The notes under the pieces were generated by a model, which saw only the letters and a program-made list of their open reading frames with translations, did not search any database and was not told the DNA's origin. A stretch of DNA of 64,000 nucleotides from an uncultured Paracoccaceae bacterium (GTDB taxonomy: Bacteria > Pseudomonadota > Alphaproteobacteria > Rhodobacterales > Rhodobacteraceae): the NCBI GenBank assembly GCA_937927675.1, contig CALBSG010000128.1:1-64000 (forward strand). The letters run 5' to 3'. The position numbers and the translations under genes were made by a program. The stretch's first letter is position 1. Every line of letters starts with the position of its first letter. Below are positions 30,779 through 40,255 of this stretch, piece by piece.

Positions 30779-31579
30779 TCAGCCTTTCAGCAGGGGAAAC
30801 AGCGGCACGACGATGTGCAAAACAACCGTCAGAATGGCCGCAAAGGCCAAGGCATCAAACCGGTCCAGAAACCCGCCATGGCCGGGGATCAGATTGGAAC
30901 TGTCCTTGACCCCTGCCCTGCGCTTGATCGCGCTTTCGGCAATATCGCCCATCTGCCCGGCAAGCGCCACCAGCGGCGACGCCCAAAGCAGATGCGCAGA
31001 CCCAAGCCCCGCGGCCCAAAAGCCAAATCCGACAAGGGCCGCCCCGATCCAGCCCGCCACAGTGCCGGACCAGGTTTTCTTCGGGCTGAACCGTGGCCAG
31101 AATTTCGGCCCGCCCAGCAGGCGACCCGCGAAATAGCCCATGATATCCGAGGTGACGACAGCCGCCAGCAACCACAGGATCGGCACCAGCCCCAGCGATT
31201 GACGCAGCAGCACCAGTGCCAGCCCCGTGGCCATGATGATCAGGGCATAGATCAAAAACACCCCCCGATCCCGACGCGGCAAAACCGCCCCCAGAAGGGC
31301 AGGACCGGCAAGCCCGATGACTGAAAGAGACGAAGATGACCACAGGTTCAGCGCCAAAAGCAGCGCGGCAAGCGGCCCAAGCAGCAAAGACAAGTCAAAG
31401 GCCGGATCGGCCGTCATGCGGGACAGTTCCCACATCATCACCCCGGTCAACAGCACCACCAGAACGGCAAAGGGCGCCCCACCAAGCCAAACTTCGATCC
31501 CACCAACCAAAACCATGACAACGGCCGACAAAACACGCGGCCGAAGGTCGTTCCAGTCGGCAGGTTGGGCGGTGCTCAT
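30779..31579 (-). CDS. cdsA: Phosphatidate cytidylyltransferase
   Basis: Makes CDP-diacylglycerol from phosphatidate and CTP, the branch point of phospholipid synthesis. It has 266 residues with about seven to eight membrane helices and the CdsA signature near the C-terminus (SNLIPGHGGFLDRFDAL). Its ATG overlaps the uppS stop by 4 bp. Confidence 0.96.
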   Translation of the reverse strand: MSTAQPADWNDLRPRVLSAVVMVLVGGIEVWLGGAPFAVLVVLLTGVMMWELSRMTADPAFDLSLLLGPLAALLLALNLWSSSSLSVIGLAGPALLGAVLPRRDRGVFLIYALIIMATGLALVLLRQSLGLVPILWLLAAVVTSDIMGYFAGRLLGGPKFWPRFSPKKTWSGTVAGWIGAALVGFGFWAAGLGSAHLLWASPLVALAGQMGDIAESAIKRRAGVKDSSNLIPGHGGFLDRFDALAFAAILTVVLHIVVPLFPLLKG

Positions 31580-32304
31580 GCCTTGACGACCCCGCCAAAG
31601 CGGCGCTCACGCGTGCCGAAGTTGTTGACGATCTCTGCCAGATGCTGGGCGGTGAAATCCGGCCACAACACATCGGTGAATTCGTATTCGGCATAGGCCG
31701 CCTGCCATGGCAGGAAATTCGATGTGCGCGTTTCGCCAGAGGTGCGGATCACCAGATCGGGGTCCGGCAGATCGGCGGTGTCGAGATGCTGCGAGATCAA
31801 CGCATCGGTGATCTGGTCGGGCGACAGCTGCCCCGCAGCCACAGCGCGGGCGATGTCGCGCACGGCGCGGGTGATCTCGTCGCGACCGCCATAGTTGATG
31901 CCGACGGTCAGGTTCAGCCGATCATAGGCGGCCGTGCGCTGCTCGATCGAGGTTTGCAGCCGCTTCAACCGCGGGTTCAGCATGGACCGGTCGCCGATGA
32001 AGCGCATCCGCACCGATTCCGCCGCCATCCGATCGGCCTCACGTTCGATATAGCGCGAGAAGATCGCCATCAGGCCCAGAACCTCTTCGGTGGTGCGTTT
32101 CCAATTCTCTGTCGAAAAGGCATAGATCGTCAAATACTTGATGCCCAACTCTGGCGCGGCATTGACGATTTCCTTAACCCGTTCGGCCCCCTTGCGATGG
32201 CCCACAAGGCGCGGCCAGCCCTGTTGGGTGGCCCAACGGCCGTTGCCATCCATGATGATGGCGACATGTTCAGCCTTGCGGGGGCTCGTTGTCTTTGCAG
32301 CCAC
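31576..32304 (-). CDS. uppS: Undecaprenyl pyrophosphate synthase
   Basis: Cis-prenyltransferase that makes the C55 lipid carrier for peptidoglycan and O-antigen. It has 242 residues with catalytic D19 in IIMDGNGRWA, the GHRKGAERV and YAFSTENWKR motifs, and the C-terminal DLVIRTSGETRTSNFLPWQ. It draws on isoprenoids made by Dxr in the same cluster. Confidence 0.97.
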   Translation of the reverse strand: MAAKTTSPRKAEHVAIIMDGNGRWATQQGWPRLVGHRKGAERVKEIVNAAPELGIKYLTIYAFSTENWKRTTEEVLGLMAIFSRYIEREADRMAAESVRMRFIGDRSMLNPRLKRLQTSIEQRTAAYDRLNLTVGINYGGRDEITRAVRDIARAVAAGQLSPDQITDALISQHLDTADLPDPDLVIRTSGETRTSNFLPWQAAYAEYEFTDVLWPDFTAQHLAEIVNNFGTRERRFGGVVKA

Positions 32305-32367
32305 GTCTTAGTTCCTTCTGTGCTCCCGAAATAAGGAGCGAATATGATTGAAAAATCTCTAAGAATT

Positions 32368-32393
32368 GGGGCGCCCCCAAAAAAAGGGCGCCC
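32368..32393. terminator. Hairpin between frr and uppS
   Basis: Inverted GGGCGCCC units (32368-32378 and 32386-32393). Read on the minus strand the loop is T-rich and the stem is followed by CAATTCTT. It may attenuate read-through from frr into uppS. Confidence 0.5.
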
Positions 32394-32399
32394 GATCGG

Positions 32400-32963
32400 T
32401 CAGACCTGCATGATCTCGGCCTGCTTGGCCACTAGCGCCTTGTCGACGGCGGCGACATGCTTGTCGGTCATCTCTTGCACTTCATCCGACCACATCTTCT
32501 GGTCATCTTCGCCCATACCGGCGGATTTGGCCTTCTTGATCTGGTCCATGCCATCGCGGCGCACGTTGCGGATCGCGACCTTGGCGCTTTCGGCATATTG
32601 GGCGGCGACCTTGGCCAGTTCCTTGCGGCGCTGTTCGTTCAGTTCCGGGATCGGCAGGCGGATCAGCGGGCCATCGGTGACCGGGTTGATGCCGATGCCA
32701 CTTTCGCGGATCGCCTTTTCCACCTTGCCGATCATGCCCTTGTCCCAGACGTTGATGACCACCATCCGCGGCTCGGGCACGTTCACGGTGCCAAGCTGGT
32801 TGATCGGCGTCATCTGGCCATACGCGTCCACCTGGATCGGATCGACGATCGAGGCCGAGGCACGCCCGGTGCGCAAGCTGGCAAATTCCTGCTTGAGCGC
32901 ATTCATCGCGCCATCCATCCGGCGCTGGATCGCGTCGAGGTCAATTTCAAGATCGTCGGACAT
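32400..32963 (-). CDS. frr: Ribosome recycling factor
   Basis: Splits post-termination ribosomes together with EF-G. It has 187 residues with the typical three-helix/beta domain sequence: [21 protein letters not shown] near the start, then RIPI-like [17 protein letters not shown] and RNVRRDG. ATG 32963 follows GAAGGA; an in-frame upstream ATG at 32999 is not preceded by a site. Confidence 0.97.
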   Translation of the reverse strand: MSDDLEIDLDAIQRRMDGAMNALKQEFASLRTGRASASIVDPIQVDAYGQMTPINQLGTVNVPEPRMVVINVWDKGMIGKVEKAIRESGIGINPVTDGPLIRLPIPELNEQRRKELAKVAAQYAESAKVAIRNVRRDGMDQIKKAKSAGMGEDDQKMWSDEVQEMTDKHVAAVDKALVAKQAEIMQV

Positions 32964-33097
32964 CTGGTTTTCCTTCAAGTCATCCGGACCCGGTCGCAAG
33001 CCGTCCCTTTAGCGCAGGTTCTAGCGAATGTGGGGGCGGAAATAAACCGGGGCATTGGGGGGAAATTTGCCCCCGAAAGGGCAATCCGCGGTCAGGA

Positions 33098-33832
33098 TCA
33101 ATCCTGCACGCGGGTATAGGTGCCTTGACCGGCCAAAATCCCCTTGAAGCCGCCGGGTTCGTCCAGCGAAAACACGATGATCGGCAGGTTGTTGTCACGC
33201 GCCAGCGCAATGGCCGAGGCGTCCATCACCCCAAGGTGCTTTTGCAAAACCTCGTCATAGGTCACATGGTCATAACGCTTGGCATGGGCGTGTTTCTTGG
33301 GATCCATGTCATAGACCCCGTCCACCTTGGTGCCTTTGAAAATCGCCTCGCAGGCCATTTCCGAGGCGCGCAGGGTCGCTGCGGTATCGGTGGTGAAATA
33401 GGGGTTACCGGTACCGGCAGCAAAGATGCAGACGCGCTTTTTCTCAAGATGGCGCACCGCGCGGCGGCGGATATAGGGTTCGCAGACCTGATCCATCGGA
33501 ATGGCCGAGATCACGCGGGTATAGACGCCGATCTGTTCCAGCGCCGATTGCATCGCAAGCGCGTTCATCACGGTGGCAAGCATGCCCATGTAGTCGGCTG
33601 TCGTCCGTTCCATCCCTTGGGCGCTGCCTGCAAGACCGCGGAAGATATTGCCCCCGCCGATGACCATGCAAACCTCAACCCCCATGTCGCGCACCGATTT
33701 CACCTCTTGGGCGATGCGCGCCACGGTCGGCGGGTGCAAGCCATAGCCCTGATCGCCCATCAACGCCTCGCCCGAGATTTTCAGCATCACGCGCGTGTAT
33801 TTGGCGCCGGACTTCGTGGCGGTGTCGGACAT
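33098..33832 (-). CDS. pyrH: Uridylate kinase
   Basis: Phosphorylates UMP to UDP; hexameric amino-acid-kinase-fold enzyme. It has 244 residues: [53 protein letters not shown] and [14 protein letters not shown] 33832 follows AGGGGA. It lies 134 bp upstream of frr; the gap holds a small G/C hairpin near 33057-33075 but no T tract. Confidence 0.97.
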   Translation of the reverse strand: MSDTATKSGAKYTRVMLKISGEALMGDQGYGLHPPTVARIAQEVKSVRDMGVEVCMVIGGGNIFRGLAGSAQGMERTTADYMGMLATVMNALAMQSALEQIGVYTRVISAIPMDQVCEPYIRRRAVRHLEKKRVCIFAAGTGNPYFTTDTAATLRASEMACEAIFKGTKVDGVYDMDPKKHAHAKRYDHVTYDEVLQKHLGVMDASAIALARDNNLPIIVFSLDEPGGFKGILAGQGTYTRVQD

Positions 33833-33919
33833 GGGATTCCCCTGCATTTCGGTGTGATCTTGGATTGTTGCGCAAAATGTCGCAAAACGGCGCTAGGTTC
33901 AACTGCTGAAACGCCAAAG

Positions 33920-33968
33920 CGGGGGTTTCCCCCATGCACCCCCACGGGATATTTGGGACCATATGAAA
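33920..33968 (+). repeat. Dispersed intergenic repeat, copy 3, supplying the miaA start
   Basis: GGGGGTTTCCCCC hairpin, then ACCCCCACGGGATATTTGGG and ACCATATGAAAG. Compared with copy 2, the CCAAGATGAAAG end has become CCATATGAAAG, and its ATG is the miaA start codon. Confidence 0.75.
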
Positions 33969-34832
33969 GCCATTGCGGGCATATCACGCGAAGCCCCGGT
34001 TCTGATCGCCGGGCCGACGGCCTCGGGCAAATCAGCGCTGGCGATGGAGATCGCGGCGCGGGATGGCCGGGTGATCGTCAATGCCGATGCCTTGCAGGTC
34101 TATGACTGCTGGCGGCTGCTGAGTGCGCGGCCAAGCGCCGACGACGAAGCCGCCCTGCCCCATGCGCTTTATGGCCATGTCGGGGGGCATGATATCTACT
34201 CCACCGGGCGCTGGCTGCGCGAGGTGGGGGCGCTTTTGGATCGCCCGGTCGTGATCGTCGGCGGCACGGGGTTGAATTTTTCCGCACTTACCGAGGGTTT
34301 GGCCGATATTCCTGCCGTGCCGTCCACCGTCCGCGCCGAGGCGGATGCGCGGGTTGCGGCAGAGGGGTTTGCCGGGCTTTTGGCCGAGTTGGACAAAGAC
34401 ACAGCCACGCGGATCGACCGCCAGAACGGCGCGCGGATCCAGCGCGCTTGGGAAGTGCTGCGTGCCACAGGGCGCGGGTTGGCGGCGTGGCAGGACGAAA
34501 CACCGCCCCCCGTGCTGCCGCGCACCCAAACCGAAGCGATTGTCCTGCGCCCATCCGTCGATTGGCTGGACGCGCGAATCGCCCGCAGGTTTCACAGCAT
34601 GCTGGCGGCCGGAGCGCTGGAGGAGGCGCGGGCGGCGCTTTCGGATTGGGATCCCCGGCGGCCGTCCTCCAAGGCGATTGGTGCGCCTGAGTTGATTGCG
34701 CTTTTGCAAGGCAAATCAACACTTTCCGAGGCAACGGCCGCCGCGATCCTGCAAAGCCGCCGCTATGCCAAGCGCCAACGCACGTGGTTTCGGTCGCGGA
34801 TGGGCGATTGGCGCGACTTTCCGTGCAATTAA
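33963..34832 (+). CDS. miaA: tRNA dimethylallyltransferase
   Basis: Adds a dimethylallyl group to A37 of tRNAs reading UNN codons. It has 289 residues. The P-loop is [12 protein letters not shown] (16-27), followed by [10 protein letters not shown] and the [12 protein letters not shown] motif, and the C-terminal [12 protein letters not shown] signature. The ATG lies inside the tail of a dispersed repeat, and no good ribosome binding site precedes it other than that repeat sequence. Confidence 0.95.
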   Translation: MKAIAGISREAPVLIAGPTASGKSALAMEIAARDGRVIVNADALQVYDCWRLLSARPSADDEAALPHALYGHVGGHDIYSTGRWLREVGALLDRPVVIVGGTGLNFSALTEGLADIPAVPSTVRAEADARVAAEGFAGLLAELDKDTATRIDRQNGARIQRAWEVLRATGRGLAAWQDETPPPVLPRTQTEAIVLRPSVDWLDARIARRFHSMLAAGALEEARAALSDWDPRRPSSKAIGAPELIALLQGKSTLSEATAAAILQSRRYAKRQRTWFRSRMGDWRDFPCN

Positions 34833-34970
34833 GGCGGGAAACCGCCATCCACAGACTTGTCCACAACCTTTCTTTGCCGAGGCCTGTTTCAGGGCCTTTT
34901 CTGCCATCTTTTTGCTTTGGATGCCGCCGTAGCCCTGCCAAAATGTTCGCAAATGACAAAAGAGCAGAAA

Positions 34971-35780
34971 ATGACCCACGCGCCCACCGCCCCGATCGAA
35001 GCCTCTCAGATGCGGCTTGTGGCCCTGCCCCGTCTGGCCTCGGCCGGGCGCTGGCGGGTCGAAGCGATGCGCAGCCTGTCGGAAGGGTGCTTTCTGTGGT
35101 TCACCAAGGGCCAAGGTCGGATCACCGTGGCGGGCGTGACGCGCGGCTACACTGCGCACAACGCGATCTACATTCCGCCGGGTGTCATGCATGGCTTTGA
35201 AGTTGGTCCGCAGGTGTTTGGCACAGCCGTGTTTTTTGGCCGTGACAGCAATGTGACCCTGCCCGACACACCACAGCATCTGCGCATCCGCGAGGTTCAT
35301 GCCCAGCAAGAGCTGAATGTCATTCTGGACATGGTCCAGCGCGAGATGGACAGCGACACCCCGGCGCATGACCGGGCGGCCCAGCATTACCTTGGCCTTT
35401 TGGGGGTCTGGCTGGAACGCCAATCGGTCAAGGCCGCGCCCGAGGTCACGCCGCCCGATGCCGCCCGGCGTCTTGTGGCACGGTTTACCCAAGTGATGGA
35501 GCGCGAGTTCCGCAAAGGGCTGGGCGTGGGCGAGATGGCAGCCAAACTGGGCGTTACCCCGACGCATCTGACGCGCTGCTGCCGTCAGACCTGCGGGCGG
35601 TCCGCCATTGACCTGCTGCAAGACCGCCGGATCTTCGAAGCGCTGCGCCTGCTGTCGGAAACCGACACCCCGGTGGGCCAGATCGGGGAAAGCCTGGGCT
35701 TCAACTCGCCCGCCTACTTCACCCGCGCCTTCCAAAACATGACCGGCGTGTCGCCAACAAGCTTCCGCCGCTCGCTTTGA
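34971..35780 (+). CDS. AraC-family transcriptional regulator
   Basis: A 269-residue AraC/XylS regulator: N-terminal cupin-like sensor (about 15-100; IYIPPGVMHGFEVG) and a C-terminal double helix-turn-helix (about 165-269; LGVGEMAAKLGVTPTHLTRCCRQTCGRSAIDLLQDRRI, LGFNSPAYFTRAFQNMTGVSPTSFR). The start is set at ATG 34971 (MTHAPTAPIEA) after AAAAGAG; ATG 34953 is an alternative. It stands upstream of, and in line with, a peptide ABC importer operon, which it may control. Confidence 0.88.
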   Translation: MTHAPTAPIEASQMRLVALPRLASAGRWRVEAMRSLSEGCFLWFTKGQGRITVAGVTRGYTAHNAIYIPPGVMHGFEVGPQVFGTAVFFGRDSNVTLPDTPQHLRIREVHAQQELNVILDMVQREMDSDTPAHDRAAQHYLGLLGVWLERQSVKAAPEVTPPDAARRLVARFTQVMEREFRKGLGVGEMAAKLGVTPTHLTRCCRQTCGRSAIDLLQDRRIFEALRLLSETDTPVGQIGESLGFNSPAYFTRAFQNMTGVSPTSFRRSL

Positions 35781-36185
35781 TTCGGGGGCTGCGCCGCAGA
35801 AAACACCGGATTCGCCATCGGATTTATTGAAGATGGCGAAGAATCACCCCTTTTCTCCGCATCGGCGGAAATCTCTCCGGTGGGGCGGAAATTAGACCCA
35901 GAAACCCGACAGAGGTGTCGAGGGTCGCAAACCGCCCGGATAGGTCGCAACTGTTACACGAAAAGACGAATCTTGTCGTTGACGCAGGGGCGGAAAAAAT
36001 GCCGAATACCCCTGTGACACGAATGCTGCAAAGGAGAGGCTCCTCACGCATTTCGGCGGGAAATGCCCGAAAGAAGGCGACCCTCGCGCGGGCCTGTTTT
36101 GGACGCGCTGCATGAATGGTTCGGGCCTTATGCCCGAAAGTGAACCAGAAGAAACAAGGCCTAAGGCTGATTCAGGGAGACAAGC
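35781..36185 (+). other. 405-bp leader region before the ABC importer
   Basis: No convincing gene. It contains several hairpins: GGAGAGGCTCC near 36030, a CATTTCGGCGGGAAATG segment near 36050, and a clean TTCGGGC-CTTAT-GCCCGAA stem near 36119-36138. GCGGAAAT recurs (35867, 35886). GGGAGA precedes the importer ATG. This is likely the promoter and structured leader of the operon. Confidence 0.5.
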
Positions 36186-37835
36186 ATGAAAGATACCTTT
36201 GAAACCGAAACGCTGCATCCGGGCGCTGTGATGTATGCGGCCGAGGTTCGTGACGGCACGCTGAGCCGCCGCGAATTCCTCGTCCGCTCCACCGCGCTTG
36301 GGGTTTCGGCCGTTGCCGCCTACGGCCTGCTGGGCCTTGAGGCCCCGGCCGCAGCACAAGACACCCCCGCAATGGGCGGCACGCTGCGCATGGCGATGGA
36401 AACCAAAGCCCAAAAAGACCCCCGCACTTGGGACTGGTCGGAATTGGCCAACTTCGGCCGCGGCTGGCTGGAATATCTGGTCGAATACAACAATGACGGC
36501 TCGATCCGCGGCATGCTGCTGGAAGGCTGGAGCGTCAACGAGAACGCCACCGAATTCACCCTGAACGTCCGCAAAGGCGTGAAATGGTCGAATGGCGATG
36601 ATTTCACCGCCAAGGACGTGGTCCACAACATCAGCCGCTGGTGCGATGGCAACGTGGAAGGCAACTCGATGGCGGGCCGCATGGCTTCGCTGATGGATGC
36701 TGCCACCAAGGGCCCGCGCGATGGCGCCATCACGCAGGTTGACGATCACACCGTCAAGCTGACGACCCTGTCGCCCGACATCACCATCATCGTCGGCATG
36801 GCCGACTATCCGGCCGCTCTGGTCCACCCGTCCTATGACGGTGCCGATCCTTCGGTGAACCCGATTGGCACCGGCCCCTATATGCCGGAATCGAACGAAG
36901 TCGGCGTCAAGCAGGTTCTGGTCAAGTCGGCCAACCCGTGGTGGGGCACCGAAGTTTATGGCGGCCCCTATCTGGACCGCATCGAATACATCGACTTCGG
37001 CACCGATCCGGCTGCTGTCGTTGCGGCTGCAGGCTCGGGTGAGATCGATGCCAACTATCAGACCACGGGCGACTTCATTGCCCAGTATGATGCCCTTGGC
37101 TGGACCAAATCCGAAGCTGTGACCTCGGCCACGCTGGCGGTGCGCTTCAACCAGCAGCAGGAACCTTACACCAAAGCCGAGGTGCGCAACGCGCTCATCA
37201 AGGCCGTGGACAACAAGGTCGTTCTGGAACTGGGGTATTCGAACCTGGGCACCGTGGCTGAAAACCACCATGTCTGCCCGATCCACCCCGAATACTTTGC
37301 CCTGCCGCCGCTGACCGCCGATCCGGCGGCTGCCAAAGCCGGGATCGAAGCTGCGGGCCTGATCGACAACGAGTTCGAACTGATCTCGCTGGATGACGCT
37401 TGGCAGGCTGCGACCTGTGACGCTGTTGCTGCCCAAATCCGCGATGCGGGCATCAAGATCAAGCGCACCGTGCTGCCGGGCTCGACCTTCTGGAACGACT
37501 GGACCAAGTATCCGTTCTCGTCCACCGAATGGAACATGCGCCCGCTTGGCGTGCAGGTTCTGGCGCTGGCCTATCGTTCGGGCGAAGCTTGGAACGAAAC
37601 CGCCATGGCCAACCCGGACTTTGACGCAGCGCTCGCTGAAGCACTGTCGATCAACGATGCCGAAGCGCGCAAAGCGGTGATGGAGAAGATCGAGAAGATC
37701 ATGCAAGACACCGGCGTGATGGTGCAGCCCTACTGGCGGTCGCTGTTCCGCCACGCGGACCCGAAAGTGCATGGCGCTGAAAAGCACGCCACCTTCGAGC
37801 ATCACCACTACAAGTGGTGGGTTGACGCAGCCTAA
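36186..37835 (+). CDS. Peptide/oligopeptide ABC transporter substrate-binding protein (Tat-exported)
   Basis: Family 5 periplasmic solute-binding protein (DppA/OppA class), 549 residues. The N-terminus has an unusually long n-region and a twin-arginine motif ([19 protein letters not shown], about 27-45) followed by a hydrophobic stretch and AAAQDT, so Tat export is predicted. The mature part has [42 protein letters not shown] sequence typical of SBP_bac_5. It heads an operon with two permeases and a fused ATPase. The ligand cannot be named; dipeptides or oligopeptides are the default. Confidence 0.92.
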   Translation: MKDTFETETLHPGAVMYAAEVRDGTLSRREFLVRSTALGVSAVAAYGLLGLEAPAAAQDTPAMGGTLRMAMETKAQKDPRTWDWSELANFGRGWLEYLVEYNNDGSIRGMLLEGWSVNENATEFTLNVRKGVKWSNGDDFTAKDVVHNISRWCDGNVEGNSMAGRMASLMDAATKGPRDGAITQVDDHTVKLTTLSPDITIIVGMADYPAALVHPSYDGADPSVNPIGTGPYMPESNEVGVKQVLVKSANPWWGTEVYGGPYLDRIEYIDFGTDPAAVVAAAGSGEIDANYQTTGDFIAQYDALGWTKSEAVTSATLAVRFNQQQEPYTKAEVRNALIKAVDNKVVLELGYSNLGTVAENHHVCPIHPEYFALPPLTADPAAAKAGIEAAGLIDNEFELISLDDAWQAATCDAVAAQIRDAGIKIKRTVLPGSTFWNDWTKYPFSSTEWNMRPLGVQVLALAYRSGEAWNETAMANPDFDAALAEALSINDAEARKAVMEKIEKIMQDTGVMVQPYWRSLFRHADPKVHGAEKHATFEHHHYKWWVDAA

Positions 37836-37858
37836 GGGCAGCGACGGCCAATCAGATC

Positions 37859-37890
37859 GGGCGCGCGGGAAATCCCTCGCGCGCCCTTTT
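37859..37890 (+). terminator. Hairpin with T tract after the binding-protein gene
   Basis: GGGCGCGCG (37859-37867) pairs with CGCGCGCCC (37878-37886), then TTTT. It lies inside the operon, between the binding protein and the first permease, so it probably lowers permease expression relative to the binding protein. Confidence 0.75.
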
Positions 37891-37967
37891 ATCTCTCGCC
37901 ACACCGCACGCGGTGCAGCCGGCCTTTCCGTCTGTGCCCGCACTGCCCGCCCGGACAGGACCGCCCC

Positions 37968-39077
37968 ATGTTGATGTTCATTCTGCGCCGCCTTGGGGTC
38001 ATGATGCTGACCGCCTTCGCGCTGACTTTCATCGTCTTTTCGCTGACAAACCTGCAACCAAACCTGGAAAAACTCGCGAAATCCGAGGCTTCTGTCCGGA
38101 TGACCGATGATCAGGTGGTCAGCTGGATTGCCAACAACGGCTTCGATACGCCGATGATCTCGCGCTATGGCCAATGGCTGGGCGTGGTGCCTGGGTGGGT
38201 CAAGACCATGGAAGACGGCGAAGTCCGCGGGCGCTGCATCGAAAAAGGGGCTGATCCCGCCGCTGCGCCAGTCCGTTGCGGACTTTTGCAAGGTGACTGG
38301 GGCGTTTCCACCGTCTTCAAGAAACCGGTTTCCCAAATCCTGGGCCGTTCGCTGGGCCAAACCGGCTGGCTGATGCTGGCGGTGATGCTGGTGATGGTGC
38401 CGACCGCCTTGATCTTGGGCGTGCTGTCGGGAATGCGCGAAGGCTCGCGCACCGACCGGGTGCTGTCCACCGGCGCGATCATCACCACCGCAACACCGGA
38501 ATATGTCTCTGGCGTGATCTTCATTGCGCTGTTCGCCTCTGCCACGGTGGGGGTCTCGCCGCTCTTGGTGCATCTTGGCCTGCTTGGCAGCCCTGACGCC
38601 CTGTTTGGCGCCCGCAAGACGCTGTTCATGGGCACAGCGACCAGCGCGATGGATCACATCACCTTCTGGAACTTTGCCCTGCCCGTCATGACCATCGCGC
38701 TTTATGGCATCGGCTATATCGCGCGGATGACGCGGGCGAGCATGACCGAGGTGATGACCGCCCAATATATCCGCACCGCGCGGCTCAAGGGGGTCAGCTT
38801 CCGTCAGGTTGTGATGAAACACGCGCTGAGAAATGCGCTGATCGCGCCGTTCACCGTCATCATGTTGCAGTTCCCCTGGCTTTTGAACGGCGTCGTGATT
38901 GTCGAAACCTTGTTCAACTACAAGGGCTTTGGCTGGACGCTGGTCCAAGCCGCCACCAACAATGACATCGAGATGCTTTTGGGCTGCTCGGTCGTCGCCG
39001 TCTTCGTCGTTCTGGTGACACAGCTGATCTCGGATGTCGGCTATGTCTTCTTGAACCCCCGTATTCGTCTGGCCTGA
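37968..39077 (+). CDS. Peptide ABC transporter permease (DppB type)
   Basis: First transmembrane subunit, 369 residues, about six helices. The N-terminus (MLMFILRRLGVMMLTAFALTF) is typical of DppB, followed by a large periplasmic insert (about 35-115) containing GLLQGDWGVS. The cytoplasmic EAA loop reads YIRTARLKGVSFRQVVMKHA, which contacts the ATPase. It is followed 10 bp later by the second permease. Confidence 0.93.
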   Translation: MLMFILRRLGVMMLTAFALTFIVFSLTNLQPNLEKLAKSEASVRMTDDQVVSWIANNGFDTPMISRYGQWLGVVPGWVKTMEDGEVRGRCIEKGADPAAAPVRCGLLQGDWGVSTVFKKPVSQILGRSLGQTGWLMLAVMLVMVPTALILGVLSGMREGSRTDRVLSTGAIITTATPEYVSGVIFIALFASATVGVSPLLVHLGLLGSPDALFGARKTLFMGTATSAMDHITFWNFALPVMTIALYGIGYIARMTRASMTEVMTAQYIRTARLKGVSFRQVVMKHALRNALIAPFTVIMLQFPWLLNGVVIVETLFNYKGFGWTLVQAATNNDIEMLLGCSVVAVFVVLVTQLISDVGYVFLNPRIRLA

Positions 39078-39087
39078 GGGAATGGAC

Positions 39088-40251
39088 ATGGACACGCTCT
39101 CTTGGTTCCAGATTATCGCCGCCATGGCAGGCCGCTTCCTGCCGGTCTGGGTGGCACTGGTCGTCACCTATACCCTGTCGATCACCTTCAAGCGGCGGCT
39201 TGGGCTTTACGGAAAGCTCTTTGACAGCCCCGTCGGCATGATCGGCTTTGGCGTGGTGATGTTCTGGGTCTTCACCGCCATCTTCGCCAATTGGATCATC
39301 ACCATGGATCCCTTGGCGCAGTTCTCCGGCTCTAAGAATGCCGTGCCCGGATCGGCGCTGAAAGCGCCGGATGAAGGTGCCTATGGCTATCTGCTTTTGG
39401 GGGCAGACCATGTGGCCCGCGACGTGTTCAGCCGGATGGTCATGGGCTCTCGCGTGGTGCTGCAAATTGCGCCAGCTGCCACGGTCTTTGCCTTCATGGT
39501 TGGCATCACGCTGGGCCTTCCGGCCGGCTATTTCGGCGGCAAACTCGATACCGGGCTCAGCTTCCTTGCCAACCTCGTGCTGGCCTTCCCGGTGATCTTG
39601 CTGTTCTACCTGCTCGTCACGCCCGAAATCGTGAAGACCGGCATCCCCACTTGGTTTGCCGCCATCCTGTTCGTCTTCCCGATCGTGTTCTTCGTGATCC
39701 TGTTCAACTCGCGCTTTTTCACAAACCCCGCCAAACGCAACCTTTACGTCGGCGCGGTGCTGGTGATCGGGATTTGGGCCTATTCGGGGCTGGCCTTCAA
39801 TCTGGACCCCTTGGGCATCTGGTCGATGGACCCGAACCTTCTGAACGTCTTTGTCTCGGTGGTCTTTGTGAACTCGCCCGGGGTGTTCCGTATCGTGCGT
39901 GGCATGGTGATGGACATCAAGACGCGGGACTATGTGGCCGCAGGCCAAACGCGCGGCGAAGGCCCCTGGTATATCATGCTGTGGGAAATCCTGCCCAATG
40001 CGCGCGGCCCGCTGATCGTCGATTTCTGCCTGCGCATCGGCTACACTACCATTCTGCTCGGGACGCTTGGTTTCTTTGGTCTTGGCGTTTCCCCGGAAAG
40101 CCCGGACTGGGGCTCGACCATCGACGATGGCCGCAAGCTGCTGTCGATGGTGCCGCACCCGGCCCTTGCCCCTGCCCTTGCGCTGATGAGCCTTGTGCTT
40201 GGTCTGAACCTCCTCGCCGACGGTCTGCGCGAAGAAAGCCTGAAGGATTGA
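39088..40251 (+). CDS. Peptide ABC transporter permease (DppC type) with inserted helices
   Basis: Second transmembrane subunit, 387 residues from ATG 39088, which is preceded by GAGGGA at good distance (ATG 39082 is too close to that site). It has an N-terminal helix, GADHVARDVFSRMVMGSRVVLQIAP (typical DppC), and an EAA-type loop (DYVAAGQTRGEGPWYIMLWEILPN). Between LAFPVILLFYLLV and the EAA loop lies an extra stretch of about 60-70 residues with two further hydrophobic segments, longer than in standard DppC. Confidence 0.9.
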   Translation: MDTLSWFQIIAAMAGRFLPVWVALVVTYTLSITFKRRLGLYGKLFDSPVGMIGFGVVMFWVFTAIFANWIITMDPLAQFSGSKNAVPGSALKAPDEGAYGYLLLGADHVARDVFSRMVMGSRVVLQIAPAATVFAFMVGITLGLPAGYFGGKLDTGLSFLANLVLAFPVILLFYLLVTPEIVKTGIPTWFAAILFVFPIVFFVILFNSRFFTNPAKRNLYVGAVLVIGIWAYSGLAFNLDPLGIWSMDPNLLNVFVSVVFVNSPGVFRIVRGMVMDIKTRDYVAAGQTRGEGPWYIMLWEILPNARGPLIVDFCLRIGYTTILLGTLGFFGLGVSPESPDWGSTIDDGRKLLSMVPHPALAPALALMSLVLGLNLLADGLREESLKD

Positions 40252-40255
40252 TGCG

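Noticed and set aside
34850..34867. TCCACAGACTTGTCCACA, resembling DnaA boxes
   Set aside because: Only one near-match (TTGTCCACA) is present, with no AT-rich unwinding region or box cluster, so it is not an origin.
35892..39167. Very long minus-strand open frame (about 1,090 codons) across the ABC importer genes
   Set aside because: It is antisense to the binding protein and permease, is rich in His, Gln, Arg and Gly as expected for the complement of GC-rich coding DNA, and shows no domain.
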